Of a DNA stretch of 64,000 nt, positions 46,301-55,522 are shown in pieces (position 1 is the first letter of the stretch; the number at the start of each line of letters is the position of its first letter). The translations under genes were made by a program, and so were the position numbers. Source of the DNA: Anaeroglomus sp964550565 (GTDB lineage Bacteria; Planctomycetota; Phycisphaerae; Sedimentisphaerales; Anaerohalosphaeraceae); the NCBI GenBank assembly GCA_964550565.1, contig CAZKAI010000001.1:1-64000 (forward strand). Direction: 5' to 3'. The notes beneath the pieces are model-generated. The model was not told the origin of the DNA, ran no database searches, and saw only the letters and a list, made by a program, of their open reading frames with translations.

Positions 46301-46663
46301 CGCAAATATATTGCCGATGCCAAAGCTAAAGGAGCCACCCCGATTATCCTGTCGCTGGTGCCTCGCAATATGTGGGATAGCGAAGGCAAAATAGTCAACC
46401 GTGCGACCAAGGATTACACTTTATGGGCTTCACAGGCGGCCAAACAGGGCGGTGCGGATTTTGTGGATTTAAATGATATCATCGCTGACCACTATGAAGT
46501 ATTTGGACAGGAAAAGGTCAAAGCCGAGTTCTTTCTCGAGGATCACACCCATACCACCCCGGCCGGAGCGAAATTAAACGCACTATCCGTGGTAGAAGGC
46601 CTTCAGAGACTTGAGAACTGTGCATTATGTCAATACCTGCTTGCGGATATGCCCAAACCATAA
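43319..46663 (+). CDS. GH106 alpha-L-rhamnosidase/CE12 rhamnogalacturonan acetylesterase fusion, interrupted by an assembly gap
   Basis: Starts 10 bases after the previous stop. A signal peptide (GVVLFVLWIAGWCSLAVAQ) precedes a GH106-type rhamnosidase (RPWAYWWWMGSAVDKDNI, LGVDMTLGTGWCFGGP; after the gap RNEAHGSPANLLDLYAASD). From ~880 an SGNH esterase resembling CE12 follows: LWIIGDSTVKNN with the nucleophile Ser, GGRSSRTF, QFGHNDNG, and DHTHTTPAGAKLN with the terminal Asp-His. Gap 43936-44035 removes part of the catalytic region; family comparison suggests more than 33 residues are missing. Acts on rhamnogalacturonan-I or -II. Confidence 0.83.
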   Translation: MKHDVYHKVQDCQFIRKCGVVLFVLWIAGWCSLAVAQSDVQVWPEMSRQMRPWAYWWWMGSAVDKDNITSQLQEYQKAGMGGVHIIPIYGAKGYEDRYIDYLSPKWMEMLDYTVTEADRLGLGVDMTLGTGWCFGGPMIPDGLANASVKYKVEKVSGPIEVQYKVNPAVQTVMAYGSNGRIVELTDKIAEGQVKWSAPQGDWQIYXXXXXXXXXXXXXXXXXXXXXXXXXXXXXXXXXXQLASRVKADYRWTISEMMTDNFTQTWVQWAKSKGCLTRNEAHGSPANLLDLYAASDSPETEFFRFDRNPLVAKFASSAAHTAGRQFTSCETGTWLQEHFQVTLGHLKPFIDGLFVSGINHVFYHGTCYSPKEAPWPGWVFYASTQMNPRNSIWKDVLALNTYLARCQSVLQASKPDNDILLYWPICDYWSEPAGLNQDLTVHGTGWLRGQPIGQVASILWKKGYAFDYISDRQLAQAKAGSSGVSLPGGNYRAIVVPPVSYIPLQTLQTLHRLAQEGAAVLFVDKLPSDVFGLNDLKTQRKTMRVLMDSITWDTSVQSGRTASVGKGHFFVNADLDIMLQSAPVRRESMVDHPGIYYIRRSDDAGCWYFITNQDEQFIHNPATPYLNDWVKLSVKAESVVMMDPLTGKSGLAASRKTVNGLTEVYLQLEPGQSMILRALKTVAVSTAKWDYYQTTGQPIALEGLWKVRFADDGPAIPAPFETKSLASWTVLGDDNARRFAGTARYSLVFDKPDIESEAWTLDLGRVADSAVVFLNGQNLGTAFTTPFKVRITSSDIKTSGNLLEIDVTNVAANRIRDMDINKVVWKNFHDTNFVNIDYKPFDASNWPIRDAGLLGPVQLVPLARIQLDKPALEQANNLPTLWIIGDSTVKNNTRGLQGWGDPIAAYFDTTQINVKNRALGGRSSRTFQTEGLWGKVLSEMKSGDFVLIQFGHNDNGPLNTGRARASLHNNSDDTQEVVMEATGKTEVVHSYGWYLRKYIADAKAKGATPIILSLVPRNMWDSEGKIVNRATKDYTLWASQAAKQGGADFVDLNDIIADHYEVFGQEKVKAEFFLEDHTHTTPAGAKLNALSVVEGLQRLENCALCQYLLADMPKP
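43936..44035. other. Assembly gap of 100 N
   Basis: Exactly 100 N inside the GH106 domain. The flanks do not overlap in sequence. A round 100 is a placeholder, so the real length is unknown. Confidence 0.98.
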
Positions 46664-46681
46664 CAATAAAACGAGGCATTT

Positions 46682-47722
46682 ATGAGAAAGATAGGATTAG
46701 CCGGATTTGTGTTGTCATTGATGGCGTCAGTTTATGCGGAATCATATCTGGATCAATATGAAAACAAAGTTGAGTCCTGGTTTTCCGGCCCCGAGGCAAA
46801 ACAGGTTGCCGAAACCTTTCTGACCTGGCAGAGTCCGGCCGGAAGCTGGCCCAAGAATGTGGATACCACGCGTAAGCCCTACACGGGTGAGCCCAAAGAC
46901 CTCAAAGGCACTTTTGACAATGGGGCCACCGTGGGAGAGATGCGATTTCTGGCCCGCATCTTCAAGGCCACCGGCACTGAGCGTTATAAACAGGCCTTTT
47001 TGAAAGGATTTGCACATATCCTTGAGGCCCAGTATCCCTCCGGCGGCTGGCCGCAGTATTATCCTCTCAGCAAGCAGTATCATCGCCACATTACATTCAA
47101 CGATGATACCATGCTACACCTGGTGGTTTTTATGCGGGATGCCGCTTCCCTGCCTTTATATGATTTCCTCGATGCCCGCAATCGCAACGCAGCACAACAA
47201 GCCTTCGACCGCGGCATCGATTGTATTCTTAAGTGTCAGATTCGGGTTAATGGAAAATTGACTGTCTGGTGTGCCCAGCACGATGCCGTTGACTTTTCCC
47301 CCCGTCCGGCTCGCAGTTATGAGCTGGTGTCACTCAGCGGCTCGGAAAGTGCCTCGATTCTTCGCCTGCTGATGACGCTGGACAATCCCGGCCCCGATGT
47401 GATCGACGCGGTCATGGCCGGGGCACAGTGGTACGAAACGTCCGTGATTCACGGCATTCGAATTACCAAATCCGGCGGCAATCGCGTTGCCGTCGAGGAT
47501 CCCCAGGCGGCACCTCTATGGGCCCGGTTTTATGAGATTGAAACCAATCGTCCCTTTTTTGCCGACCGCGATGGGGTCAAGTATTATAATTTTAACGATC
47601 TGGGTACCGATCGCCGGAATGGCTACTCCTGGTATGGCGGCTGGGGCCAGACCGTTGCCAATGACTATAAAAAGTGGCAGAAGAAATGGGCTGACCGGAT
47701 TGCCGCACGTAACGTGAAATAA
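46682..47722 (+). CDS. Pectate lyase PL10, secreted
   Basis: A 346-residue protein with a signal peptide (IGLAGFVLSLMASVYA) and a PL10 (alpha/alpha)3 fold: TFDNGATVGEMRFLARI, YPSGGWPQYYPL, HITFNDDTMLHL (calcium/substrate aspartates) and RPARSYELVSLSGSES with the likely catalytic arginine. It cleaves polygalacturonate by beta-elimination. It lies 18 bases after the GH106/CE12 gene, so it completes the operon. Confidence 0.92.
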   Translation: MRKIGLAGFVLSLMASVYAESYLDQYENKVESWFSGPEAKQVAETFLTWQSPAGSWPKNVDTTRKPYTGEPKDLKGTFDNGATVGEMRFLARIFKATGTERYKQAFLKGFAHILEAQYPSGGWPQYYPLSKQYHRHITFNDDTMLHLVVFMRDAASLPLYDFLDARNRNAAQQAFDRGIDCILKCQIRVNGKLTVWCAQHDAVDFSPRPARSYELVSLSGSESASILRLLMTLDNPGPDVIDAVMAGAQWYETSVIHGIRITKSGGNRVAVEDPQAAPLWARFYEIETNRPFFADRDGVKYYNFNDLGTDRRNGYSWYGGWGQTVANDYKKWQKKWADRIAARNVK

Positions 47723-47752
47723 AAAAGGCGGACAGCTTGCACCGCCCGCCTT
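47721..47752. terminator. Convergent terminator between PL10 and LamG genes
   Basis: AAGGCGG (47725-47731) pairs with CCGCCTT (47746-47752). On the minus strand it ends in six T residues (47726-47721), a strong terminator for the LamG gene; the plus side has only TTGGTTT. Confidence 0.75.
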
Positions 47753-47777
47753 GGTTTGAGACGCTATTCTTTAACTA

Positions 47778-49817
47778 TTACGGACATTCCGGATACATAC
47801 CACAGGTCAGCCATTGTGCTGCGAAGGTCGCAAAATCACCGATGTCCACTTTGCAGTTTCCATCCCAGTCATAAGCCGGTCTGGTTCTGCAGAAATTCCC
47901 TGCAATATCCGAATACATATCAGCCACATTATCTGCAGTGAGGGCGTAGTTATACAGATAAATATCATCCATGGAGCCGGCATACAATGCATCAGCCGAC
48001 CAGTTGCTTCTGCCGATGAAGTTGCTTGTGCGGGTGATAATCGCCGGCGTCTGTGTAATGGTGCCGGTCTGAATGGGCAGTCCGTTTTTATACAGCACCA
48101 CATTGCCCTGGTCGTCCATCGTTGCGACAAACATTTGCCATTCATTCAACGTAATGGCATTGGCGGCGGTAATCGTCGTGCCGACTGTCCCGCCGTACAC
48201 CGTGAAGCTTAAGCTGTTCGATGTGCCGTTTCGGCTCAGGTAAATGATGTCGCTGTAAGTTGTTCCATCATAATTGCCAAAGTCCAGGAATCGTGCCCAG
48301 CTTCCTGCGGCGGTGGGTTTGGCCCAGACCGAAATCGTGGCACCGGGTGTAAAGTCATCAAAGCTGTTGGGTTCCTGGATATAATCATTGGTGCCGTCAA
48401 ATAGCATGGCTTGGCCTGTTTTCTCATTGACGCCGTCGCCAAAGACTGGTTCTCCAAACAATGTGCCGTTCAGATTGCTGCCCGAAGCATCCGCTGCATC
48501 GCCGTCCAGTTTCCAGTGGGCCAGCAGCCGTTTGATGGACAATCGCGCCGGATTGGTCCGGGTTTCGCCCGGATTGTTGGCCTTGCAGTAGTAATAACCC
48601 TGATCGGCAGTCGTGACATTAGCTAAAGTCAGGGTCGCGGAATTGGTGCCCACCAGAACATCATCATCATTTGTGTTGTTGGCATTATCGCCACTCTTGT
48701 ACCAGGCATAGGTGATCGGTGTGGTACTGTTGAAGCCGACGGTAAATTCCGCCGTTTCTCCCTGTCCGTCAAACTTGAATTGCTCTGCGGGTGTTGTCTG
48801 CTGGGTAATAACCGGTGTCGAGGTGGCGGTAAAACTCCAGAACTGCCCGGGCAGATTCGGTTCATCCGGCAGAGGGTCGCCGATGTAGCAATCCACACGC
48901 CAGTAATAGGTGCCGTCATTCAGCGGAGCATTAAACTGTGCAAAGTCGTTAATCGCAACGGAACTGCCCGCCGGGAACAGGGTCACTTTGTCCATGGTCA
49001 GCAGATTGGGTTCCGTGCCCAGATAGACATCACATTTACCGATGCCGGGCTGATTGAGAGTCCAGCTTAACTCTGTCAGCAGGTCTTTGTTGACAACCGC
49101 TCCATTTTCAGGCTGAGGGTTGCTCGCGCCGCCGGGAATATAAGTAAGGGTCAAAACCGGATGATATTCCACGGTGGCATTCTCTTTGGTGGCCAGACCA
49201 TAACCTCTGGCGCCGCTGGCGTCCTGACGGATGATGAATGTGACCAGGCCGTCATCATCAACTCGACTTTGCAGGAAACTCACGAGCGGAGCACCAGTGG
49301 TGGTGATGGTTGTTCCCGCTGCATAAGCCCCGCCGGTTCCGGCTACGAGGGTCTCTGTGGTACCGGTAGCATCATCCGAATCCAGGTTGGTCAGCCGGGC
49401 CAAATCCAGGGTGCCGCCGGAGGTGGACCAGCTCACTTCCAATCCGGTGTTGCTCTGGTTCAGTGTCGCCTCATCCCAGTCCTGGGGGGTATTGCCGGCA
49501 ACATTGTTTAATCCGTGCAGACCATACCGGCCGGTCACAACAGTGTCATTACGCGGGGCGCCGCCGGATACGGTCATTTTCAAACTGGCATCCACAACGT
49601 TTGAAATGCTCAGTCCTCTCAGGTCAAAACGAACATATCCCATATAATAGGTCGATGATGCACCATAAATGTACATGTAGGTATCTGCTCCATAGGTGGC
49701 CGATGCACTCCTGATTCCTGTGTCGGCGGAGCTGACTACGGTGGTGGTGACATCCGCCTGGGCCACAAGCCCGCAGATGCCCGCCAAAAGAATCATAAAC
49801 CATACTTTTCTTCTCAT
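47778..49817 (-). CDS. Secreted DNRLRE/CBM96-like, FN3/Ig-like, LamG and dockerin-like protein
   Basis: A 679-residue protein with a signal peptide (ILLAGICGLVAQA). Residues ~25-225 match the DNRLRE/CBM96-type domain (YMGYVRFDLRGL, TFIIRQDASGARGYG). Next comes an FN3-like segment (~230-335), an Ig-like segment (DQGYYYCKANNPGETR), a LamG domain (~430-610, LLAHWKLDGDAADASG), then a dockerin-like tail (DWDGNCKVDIGDFATFAAQWL). No catalytic residues. AGGAGG precedes the start. It is the distal gene of cassette 2 and parallels the LamG protein at 35363. Confidence 0.8.
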   Translation of the reverse strand: MRRKVWFMILLAGICGLVAQADVTTTVVSSADTGIRSASATYGADTYMYIYGASSTYYMGYVRFDLRGLSISNVVDASLKMTVSGGAPRNDTVVTGRYGLHGLNNVAGNTPQDWDEATLNQSNTGLEVSWSTSGGTLDLARLTNLDSDDATGTTETLVAGTGGAYAAGTTITTTGAPLVSFLQSRVDDDGLVTFIIRQDASGARGYGLATKENATVEYHPVLTLTYIPGGASNPQPENGAVVNKDLLTELSWTLNQPGIGKCDVYLGTEPNLLTMDKVTLFPAGSSVAINDFAQFNAPLNDGTYYWRVDCYIGDPLPDEPNLPGQFWSFTATSTPVITQQTTPAEQFKFDGQGETAEFTVGFNSTTPITYAWYKSGDNANNTNDDDVLVGTNSATLTLANVTTADQGYYYCKANNPGETRTNPARLSIKRLLAHWKLDGDAADASGSNLNGTLFGEPVFGDGVNEKTGQAMLFDGTNDYIQEPNSFDDFTPGATISVWAKPTAAGSWARFLDFGNYDGTTYSDIIYLSRNGTSNSLSFTVYGGTVGTTITAANAITLNEWQMFVATMDDQGNVVLYKNGLPIQTGTITQTPAIITRTSNFIGRSNWSADALYAGSMDDIYLYNYALTADNVADMYSDIAGNFCRTRPAYDWDGNCKVDIGDFATFAAQWLTCGMYPECP

Positions 49818-49866
49818 AACATAACCTCCTGAAATAAAGTTAATAAGTTCCTTAGTACACGGATTG

Positions 49867-51264
49867 CTAAGGGATATTTTTCAATTTTAATGTTGGCCTG
49901 CCGAACAAAACCCAGTCGCAGCCGATGGAAGAGCGCTGGTAGTCCGGATTATCATCCGAGTTTTCACCTTCAGTGGCGATTAAGGTTAAGAAACTGTCCT
50001 GTTCCCGGATGTCTATTTTCAGTAAATCCTGAAGACCTTTTTCGGTGACGTTAGTCCTGGAATATCGCATCTGTCCATCAACCAGTACCCAGATATCCAC
50101 ATTGAATAGTCCCGGTGCGGTATCACAAACACCGACTTCAGATACAAATTGTTCGATAGCTGCCCCCGGCAGGCGGTTGCGGAAGGCATTTAAGTCGAAT
50201 GTGATGCCCAGATTGGCGTGGAGAAAGATGCTCGGATTCTGCGGCAGGCTGTAGTTGGTGCCCCCGAGAAACAGTGCCAAGTCCTTGAATTCACTGGGCG
50301 TGCTGGAGACCGGGGCGTAAAAAATCCCGTGTGTTGGCGGACATTCCTTGAAGACATGCCCGGCCGAGCTGACGATTTGCTCGGTCGTTCCATCCGGAAC
50401 AAAAATGCCGTTGATAAAAGCATTGGACATAACGGTTGTAAACTGATTGCCGGCCTTTCGGCTCAAACGATTAATGGCCTCGAAAGTCCCGGAAAGCGGA
50501 TTGATCCCCACGTTGGGCCTGCCGGCCTCAAATCCATTGCCGCCTCCAACCACATCGGCCAGGCTGATTTCATTTTGTCCGCGCCATATCAGGCTGGTTT
50601 TGGAATCAATGGCTTTGACAAAACCGGTGTTATTCAGATCAATCCGGCTGGCTGCAGAATGATTGGCCGCGTACGCCTGGCCGGCCGGCACATCGACGGT
50701 TGTTTTTGCGGCATTTTTACTGCCGGTAATAAACAGTGTTTTGCCGCGAAATACATGCACTTCCGAGTTGCCATGCAGCTCCGCCAGCACACCAAACTCC
50801 GTCCCGAGGTCGATCACTCTCGAGTTTTTGGTCTGGACAGTAAAGCCGTTGCCGGCAAGCCCGACGGTGGAATACAGTTTCCCGTAGTTCATGGCGATTT
50901 CCGCGGAATTGGTAAAGCGAAACTCCGCCGGTCCTTCCAGAAGCAATTTGACCCCATGGTCGGTTTCCATTTCCAGCACCCCGGAAAGCAGTTGAATCGG
51001 TTCCAGTTCCACCGAGACACGATAGCCGGGCTTGATGGGGTGGCTGGAAGACCATTTTGCATGAATGGAATCGGTGATGGTAGCTACCTCAAAGGTGGTT
51101 TGAGGCTTGAGATAAATAAAAATCAGCAGAAAGACAAGAGCGGCCAGGGATGCAATCGCCGTGATGATTGGGGTTCTGGAGACATTATGCGAGACCCTGT
51201 GGATTGGCATCGGGGGACAGGAGTCTTGTGTTTCGCGGGGCAGTTCAATCCGCTCTGCGGTACG
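49867..51264 (-). CDS. FecR-type membrane regulator with NPCBM-like C-terminus (cassette 2), N-terminus missing
   Basis: Paralogue of the protein at 38308. Visible: a short cytoplasmic stretch, a membrane helix (PIITAIASLAALVFLLIFIYL), a FecR domain (YGKLYSTVGLAGNGFTVQTK, VIDLGTEFGVL) and an NPCBM-like C-terminus (GITFDLNAFRNRL, DIWVLVDGQMRYSRT, DSFLTLIATEGEN). The 5' end is lost in the gap 51265-51364: the paralogue has ~118 residues before the helix, only ~30 are visible here. The apparent single frame joining it to the sigma factor is an artefact of the 100 N. Confidence 0.82.
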   Translation of the reverse strand, partial: RTAERIELPRETQDSCPPMPIHRVSHNVSRTPIITAIASLAALVFLLIFIYLKPQTTFEVATITDSIHAKWSSSHPIKPGYRVSVELEPIQLLSGVLEMETDHGVKLLLEGPAEFRFTNSAEIAMNYGKLYSTVGLAGNGFTVQTKNSRVIDLGTEFGVLAELHGNSEVHVFRGKTLFITGSKNAAKTTVDVPAGQAYAANHSAASRIDLNNTGFVKAIDSKTSLIWRGQNEISLADVVGGGNGFEAGRPNVGINPLSGTFEAINRLSRKAGNQFTTVMSNAFINGIFVPDGTTEQIVSSAGHVFKECPPTHGIFYAPVSSTPSEFKDLALFLGGTNYSLPQNPSIFLHANLGITFDLNAFRNRLPGAAIEQFVSEVGVCDTAPGLFNVDIWVLVDGQMRYSRTNVTEKGLQDLLKIDIREQDSFLTLIATEGENSDDNPDYQRSSIGCDWVLFGRPTLKLKNIP

Positions 51265-51364
51265 NNNNNNNNNNNNNNNNNNNNNNNNNNNNNNNNNNNN
51301 NNNNNNNNNNNNNNNNNNNNNNNNNNNNNNNNNNNNNNNNNNNNNNNNNNNNNNNNNNNNNNNN
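51265..51364. other. Assembly gap of 100 N
   Basis: Separates sigma factor and FecR genes. By comparison with cassette 1, about 270-330 bases should be missing, more than the placeholder. Confidence 0.98.
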
Positions 51365-51876
51365 CGCCGGACACACAATAGCAGCCGGGCGTGAATCTTA
51401 TTGAATAATTTGTACAGTGAATGGACTTCTTTGCCGGTCTGATGGGCGACGCTTTTAGTCGTCGCCCCGGGCTCATAACGCATTTCAATCAGCGATCGTT
51501 CATGATCATGCAGCTTCTGAATGCATTTTTTCAGAACGTTTAACCGTTCATCATTGTTGGGATTGGCGGACAGGATTTTTTGCGACAGGGAATGGATCGT
51601 TTCTTCGCTGAAGTAGAGTTTATTGTTCTTTTTTGTTTTGTAGTAATTCAAGACCTGAAAATGGGCGATTCGCAAAGCCCATGCGCTGAAATTCGAGCCT
51701 TTTTCGAATTCGTCGAATTTCGACCACATCACCGAAGCTGATTCCTGAATAATATCATCTACATCAGACCAATTGGGAATTAACGCCCTGACGTATCCAT
51801 AAATACGTCGTTCGTTAGCCAGATACAGCTTGATAAAAAGCTGGTAATCTTCACTATGTGTTTTATGGTGATGCAT
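51365..51876 (-). CDS. ECF sigma factor, cassette 2, C-terminus cut by the gap
   Basis: About 170 residues are visible, nearly the full length of the cassette 1 sigma (177). Region 2: NWSDVDDIIQESASVMWSKF and FSAWALRIAHFQVLNYY. Region 4: LHDHERSLIEMRYEPGATTKSV followed by GKEVHSLYKLFNKIHARLL. It is the same TIGR02989-like type as the first copy but clearly diverged. It is divergent from the PL11 gene (266-base gap), mirroring the divergence of the first sigma gene from the GH43/GH28 gene. Confidence 0.85.
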
Positions 51877-52018
51877 ATCTTTATTCTGATCCCATATCCA
51901 CTACAGTTCCCTGAATCATTAAGAATATAGACAAACTCGGAGAAATTAGATGTTTTTTTGAAAAATTAATGACCCGGCCAGTAAATTCCGTCAAAACTGT
52001 ATTTCTTAAAAGAATTTT

Positions 52019-52049
52019 AGCAAATTCATATAAGGATTTGCTATATAAT
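52019..52049 (+). promoter_or_regulatory. Inverted repeat and -10 element upstream of PL11
   Basis: AGCAAAT (52019-52025) and ATTTGCT (52036-52042) form a perfect 7-bp inverted repeat directly ahead of TATAAT (52044-52049). No good -35 box is at the right distance, which would fit an activator-dependent promoter. The rest of the 266-base gap is AT-rich without clear signals. Confidence 0.45.
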
Positions 52050-52142
52050 AGAGGTTAAAGATGGGGGCAAGTATGTTATGGGGTATTGGTGGAAATCTTT
52101 ATTGGCTACATAAGTAATTATATATAAATAGTTTATAGATAT

Positions 52143-55100
52143 ATGGCTGGGATGAAAACAAATACAGCAATTAAACAGGCGATTTTGATTTTACAGTGTA
52201 TTGTTGGCAGTTTTGTCTGTGCCGATAGTGCCTGGGTAGGGGCTGTCAGTACTGATTTTATGGACTCCGGCAATTGGAATCCTTCCGGGGCTCCAAATGG
52301 TGTCGTGAACATCGGGGCAGGCACCCCATACAACCCTGTTTTCTCAAATACATCTATATCCTATTATTCTGTATCGTCTTTGCCTGTTAATGCGGGTGGA
52401 GTTTTGACTGTCTCAGCGGGTGAATTGCGGCCAGGCAGTTCTGCATACTGGAATGGTACCGTATCAATTATCGGCGGCTCGCTGAATGTCAGGAATAATA
52501 TTTATATCGGCAGCGGCTCAGGTACTGGCGTTGTGACCATGACCGGAGGAACCTTAATCTGCAAAAGTACATTGACGGTTGGTTATGGTTCAGGAAGCAC
52601 CGGGCTGCTGAATATCTGGGGCGGCGAAGTATATATGGGAGCCGCTCGTGTGGCTTATAATGGAGCGACTGGCAAAATTAATATCCGAAACAATGGTGTT
52701 GCCTGCTGTACTGGTGACGCAGTTAGCTTTTTTGCTGGATTAATCGATGCGGGACTTCTGACAACGGAACCGGGATGGAAAATCGATATAACCTATAGTG
52801 AAGCACTCAATCAAACCATCCTGACCACCATGCAAGTATCAATCCCAAATCGCTATATGGAAAAGCTGGACCGCGGCGTAGTTGCCGTCTGGCAGGGCGG
52901 CGGCAAGGTCTATATCGGATGGCGTATGTTGGGTACGGACCCGATGGATATTGCATTTAATGTCTATCGTGATTCTGTAAAAATAAANNNNNNNNNNNNN
53001 NNNNNNNNNNNNNNNNNNNNNNNNNNNNNNNNNNNNNNNNNNNNNNNNNNNNNNNNNNNNNNNNNNNNNNNNNNNNNNNNNNNNNNNGTACGGACCCGAT
53101 GGATATTGCATTTAATGTCTATCGTGATTCTGTAAAAATAAACACAAGCCCTATTACAGCGTCGACCAATTATGTCGATACCGGCGGCAGCACGGGCAGC
53201 ATGTACAGTGTCGCCGCAGTAATTGACGGCGTGGAACAGGAGTTATCCGATCCGGTTGCGGTGTGGAGTACTTTTTATCATGATATCCCGCTTCAGGTTC
53301 CCGCTGGCGGCACGACGCCCGATGGGGTCAGCTATACCTACAGCCCGAATGATGCCAGTATAGGTGATGTTGACGGCGATGGCCAGTATGAAATCATTCT
53401 TAAATGGGATCCATCCAATGCCAAAGACAATTCCCAGTCCGGCTATACGGGCAATGTGTATTTAGATGCTTATGAAATCGACGGCACATTTCTGTGGCGA
53501 ATTGACTTGGGCGTCAATATCCGTGCGGGCGCTCATTATACTCAGTTTATGGTCTATGATTTCGATGGTGATGGCAAGGCTGAAATTGCCTGCAAAACAG
53601 CCGATGGCACGATTGACGGAGTCGGAAACGTAATTGGCAATCTCGTTGCCGACTGGCGGAATTCCAGCGGATATATTCTTGTCGGGCCGGAATATTTTAC
53701 AGTCTTTGATGGACAAACGGGTGCGATTCTGGATAGTGCAAATTATGTTGTTCCACGTCATCCAACGACTCTGACGCCAACGCCATCGCAGATTAAAACC
53801 ATTTGGGGGGATGATTACGGCAACCGTGTGGACCGGTTTCTGGCCTGTGTGGCATATCTGGACGGAGAACATCCCAGCGTCGTGATGTGTCGAGGTTATT
53901 ACACGCGAACAGTGCTGGCGGCATGGGATTTTCGCTACGGCAAACTCAGCCTGCGATGGGTCTTCGACAGCGATGACGGTACCGCAGGCAACAGTGCCTA
54001 TCGCGGCCAGGGCAATCATAATCTCAGCGTAGCCGATGTGGACGGCGACGGCAAAGACGAAATCATGTATGGCGCCTGCGCGATTGATGACAACGGCAAG
54101 GGACTGTACTCCACCGGCTATGGTCATGGCGATGCGATGTATGTGTCAGACCTCGATCCGAGTCGGCCGGGGTATGAAGTATATACCATCCATGAAGGAG
54201 CGGGAACACCCGGAGCCTCGTTCCGGGACGCCAATACAGGCCAGATTCTCTGGCAGACGAACAATGCCGACGTCGGACGAGGCGTCTCTGCGGATATTGA
54301 CCCTCGGTATCCCGGATATGAATGCTGGGGATTTGGCGGCATACGCAGTTGTACGGGTGAAGTAATTACCGGCACCAATCCCTCATCAACTAATTTTGCG
54401 ATCTGGTGGGATGGCGATTTATTGCGGGAGCTGCTGGATGGTACAAAACTGGATAAATGGAATGCCGCAGCAGGATCTTCCAGCCGGCTCCTGACTATCT
54501 ATAATTACGATGTCGCAAGCAACAATGGAACCAAATCCAATCCCTGTCTTCAGGCGGATATTCTCGGGGACTGGCGCGAAGAAATCATATTGCGGACCAG
54601 TGACAATACCCGCCTGCGGGTTTTTACGACCACGATTCCAACAGCATATCGTATTTATACCCTCATGCACGACCCGGTTTACCGGCTGGGGGTGGCTTGG
54701 CAGAATGTGGCATACAATCAGCCGCCGCACACCAGCTTTTATCTTGGGGATGGAATGGCCCAGCCCTCCTATCCGGCGATACGGCTGGTGGGTGATCTGA
54801 CCGGAACAGTGCTTCGGGAATGGTGGACGAGTATTGCCGGCGATCAGGTCAGCAATCTGACCTCCAGTCCGAATTATCCCGATAATCCCTCTGGTTTCGA
54901 ATATCTGCCTCGGCTGGAAATCCCTTCCAATTTCGATGACAGCTATGGCTGCCGCATCCGCGGGTATCTGAGCCCCACCCAAAGCGGCATCTACACCTTC
55001 TGGATCGCCGGGGATGATTCCTGTGAGTTGTGGCTCAGTCCGGATGCAGCACCGGATAAAGTCGCCCTCATTGCATCGCTCCCAGGCTGGACAAATCCTT

Positions 55101-55456
55101 ACCAATGGGATAAATACACCACCCAGCAATCGGCAGCAGTGGAATTGCAGGCTGGCCGGAAATATTACATTGAAGTACTGCATAAAGACAAAGACGGCGC
55201 CGATCACATGGCCGTCGCCTGGCAGGGGCAGGGCCTTTCCCGGCAAATCATCGATGGAACCTATCTAAGTCCCTGGACAGGACCGATGCGAGGCGATATT
55301 TCGCATGATGGATATATTAACCAATCTGACTTCTCGCTTTTCGCAGTCGAGTGGCTCAAAGCGGATTGCAGGCTGCCGCTCGATGTTGATTTGAATGGCG
55401 ATTGTCGGATTGACATCCTTGACTATATGATTATGGCAAGAAATTGGCTGGAATAA
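52143..55456 (+). CDS. PL11 rhamnogalacturonan lyase with beta-repeat N-terminus, PA14 and dockerin, split by a false gap
   Basis: The 55 bases at 52933-52987 are repeated exactly at 53088-53142 across 100 N. Removing one copy and the N (155 bases) leaves 3159 bases, an intact frame of 1052 residues. Signal peptide (AILILQCIVGSFVCA), then Gly/Ser-rich beta repeats (~30-235, GVVTMTGGTL, GLLNIWGGEV), PL11 propeller from ~239 (MEKLDRGVVAVWQGGG, DVDGDGQYEIILKWDP, DFDGDGKAEIACKTADGT), PA14 domain (~832-990, SGIYTFWIAGDDSCELWLS) and a two-repeat dockerin (DVDLNGDCRIDILDYMIMA). It cleaves the rhamnogalacturonan-I backbone. A start at 52152 is also possible. Confidence 0.88.
52988..53087. other. Spurious assembly gap of 100 N
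   Basis: Flanked by identical 55-base sequences (52933-52987 and 53088-53142). The contig ends overlap, so no sequence is missing. Confidence 0.95.
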
Positions 55457-55522
55457 GCTTTCTATATATAAGAATAAAGATGGACAATTGCTGAATAGGG
55501 CTCCGGAAATATGGATGCAAGA

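Noticed and set aside
50218..51381. 387-codon plus-strand frame opposite the FecR gene
   Set aside because: It runs through the N gap and is antisense to a strongly supported gene.
49867..51876. A single sigma-FecR fusion protein
   Set aside because: The frame is joined only by a 100-N placeholder; cassette 1 shows two separate overlapping genes.
52933..53142. 55-bp direct repeat as an attachment site or target duplication
   Set aside because: The copies flank an N gap and merging them restores one reading frame, so it is an assembly overlap.
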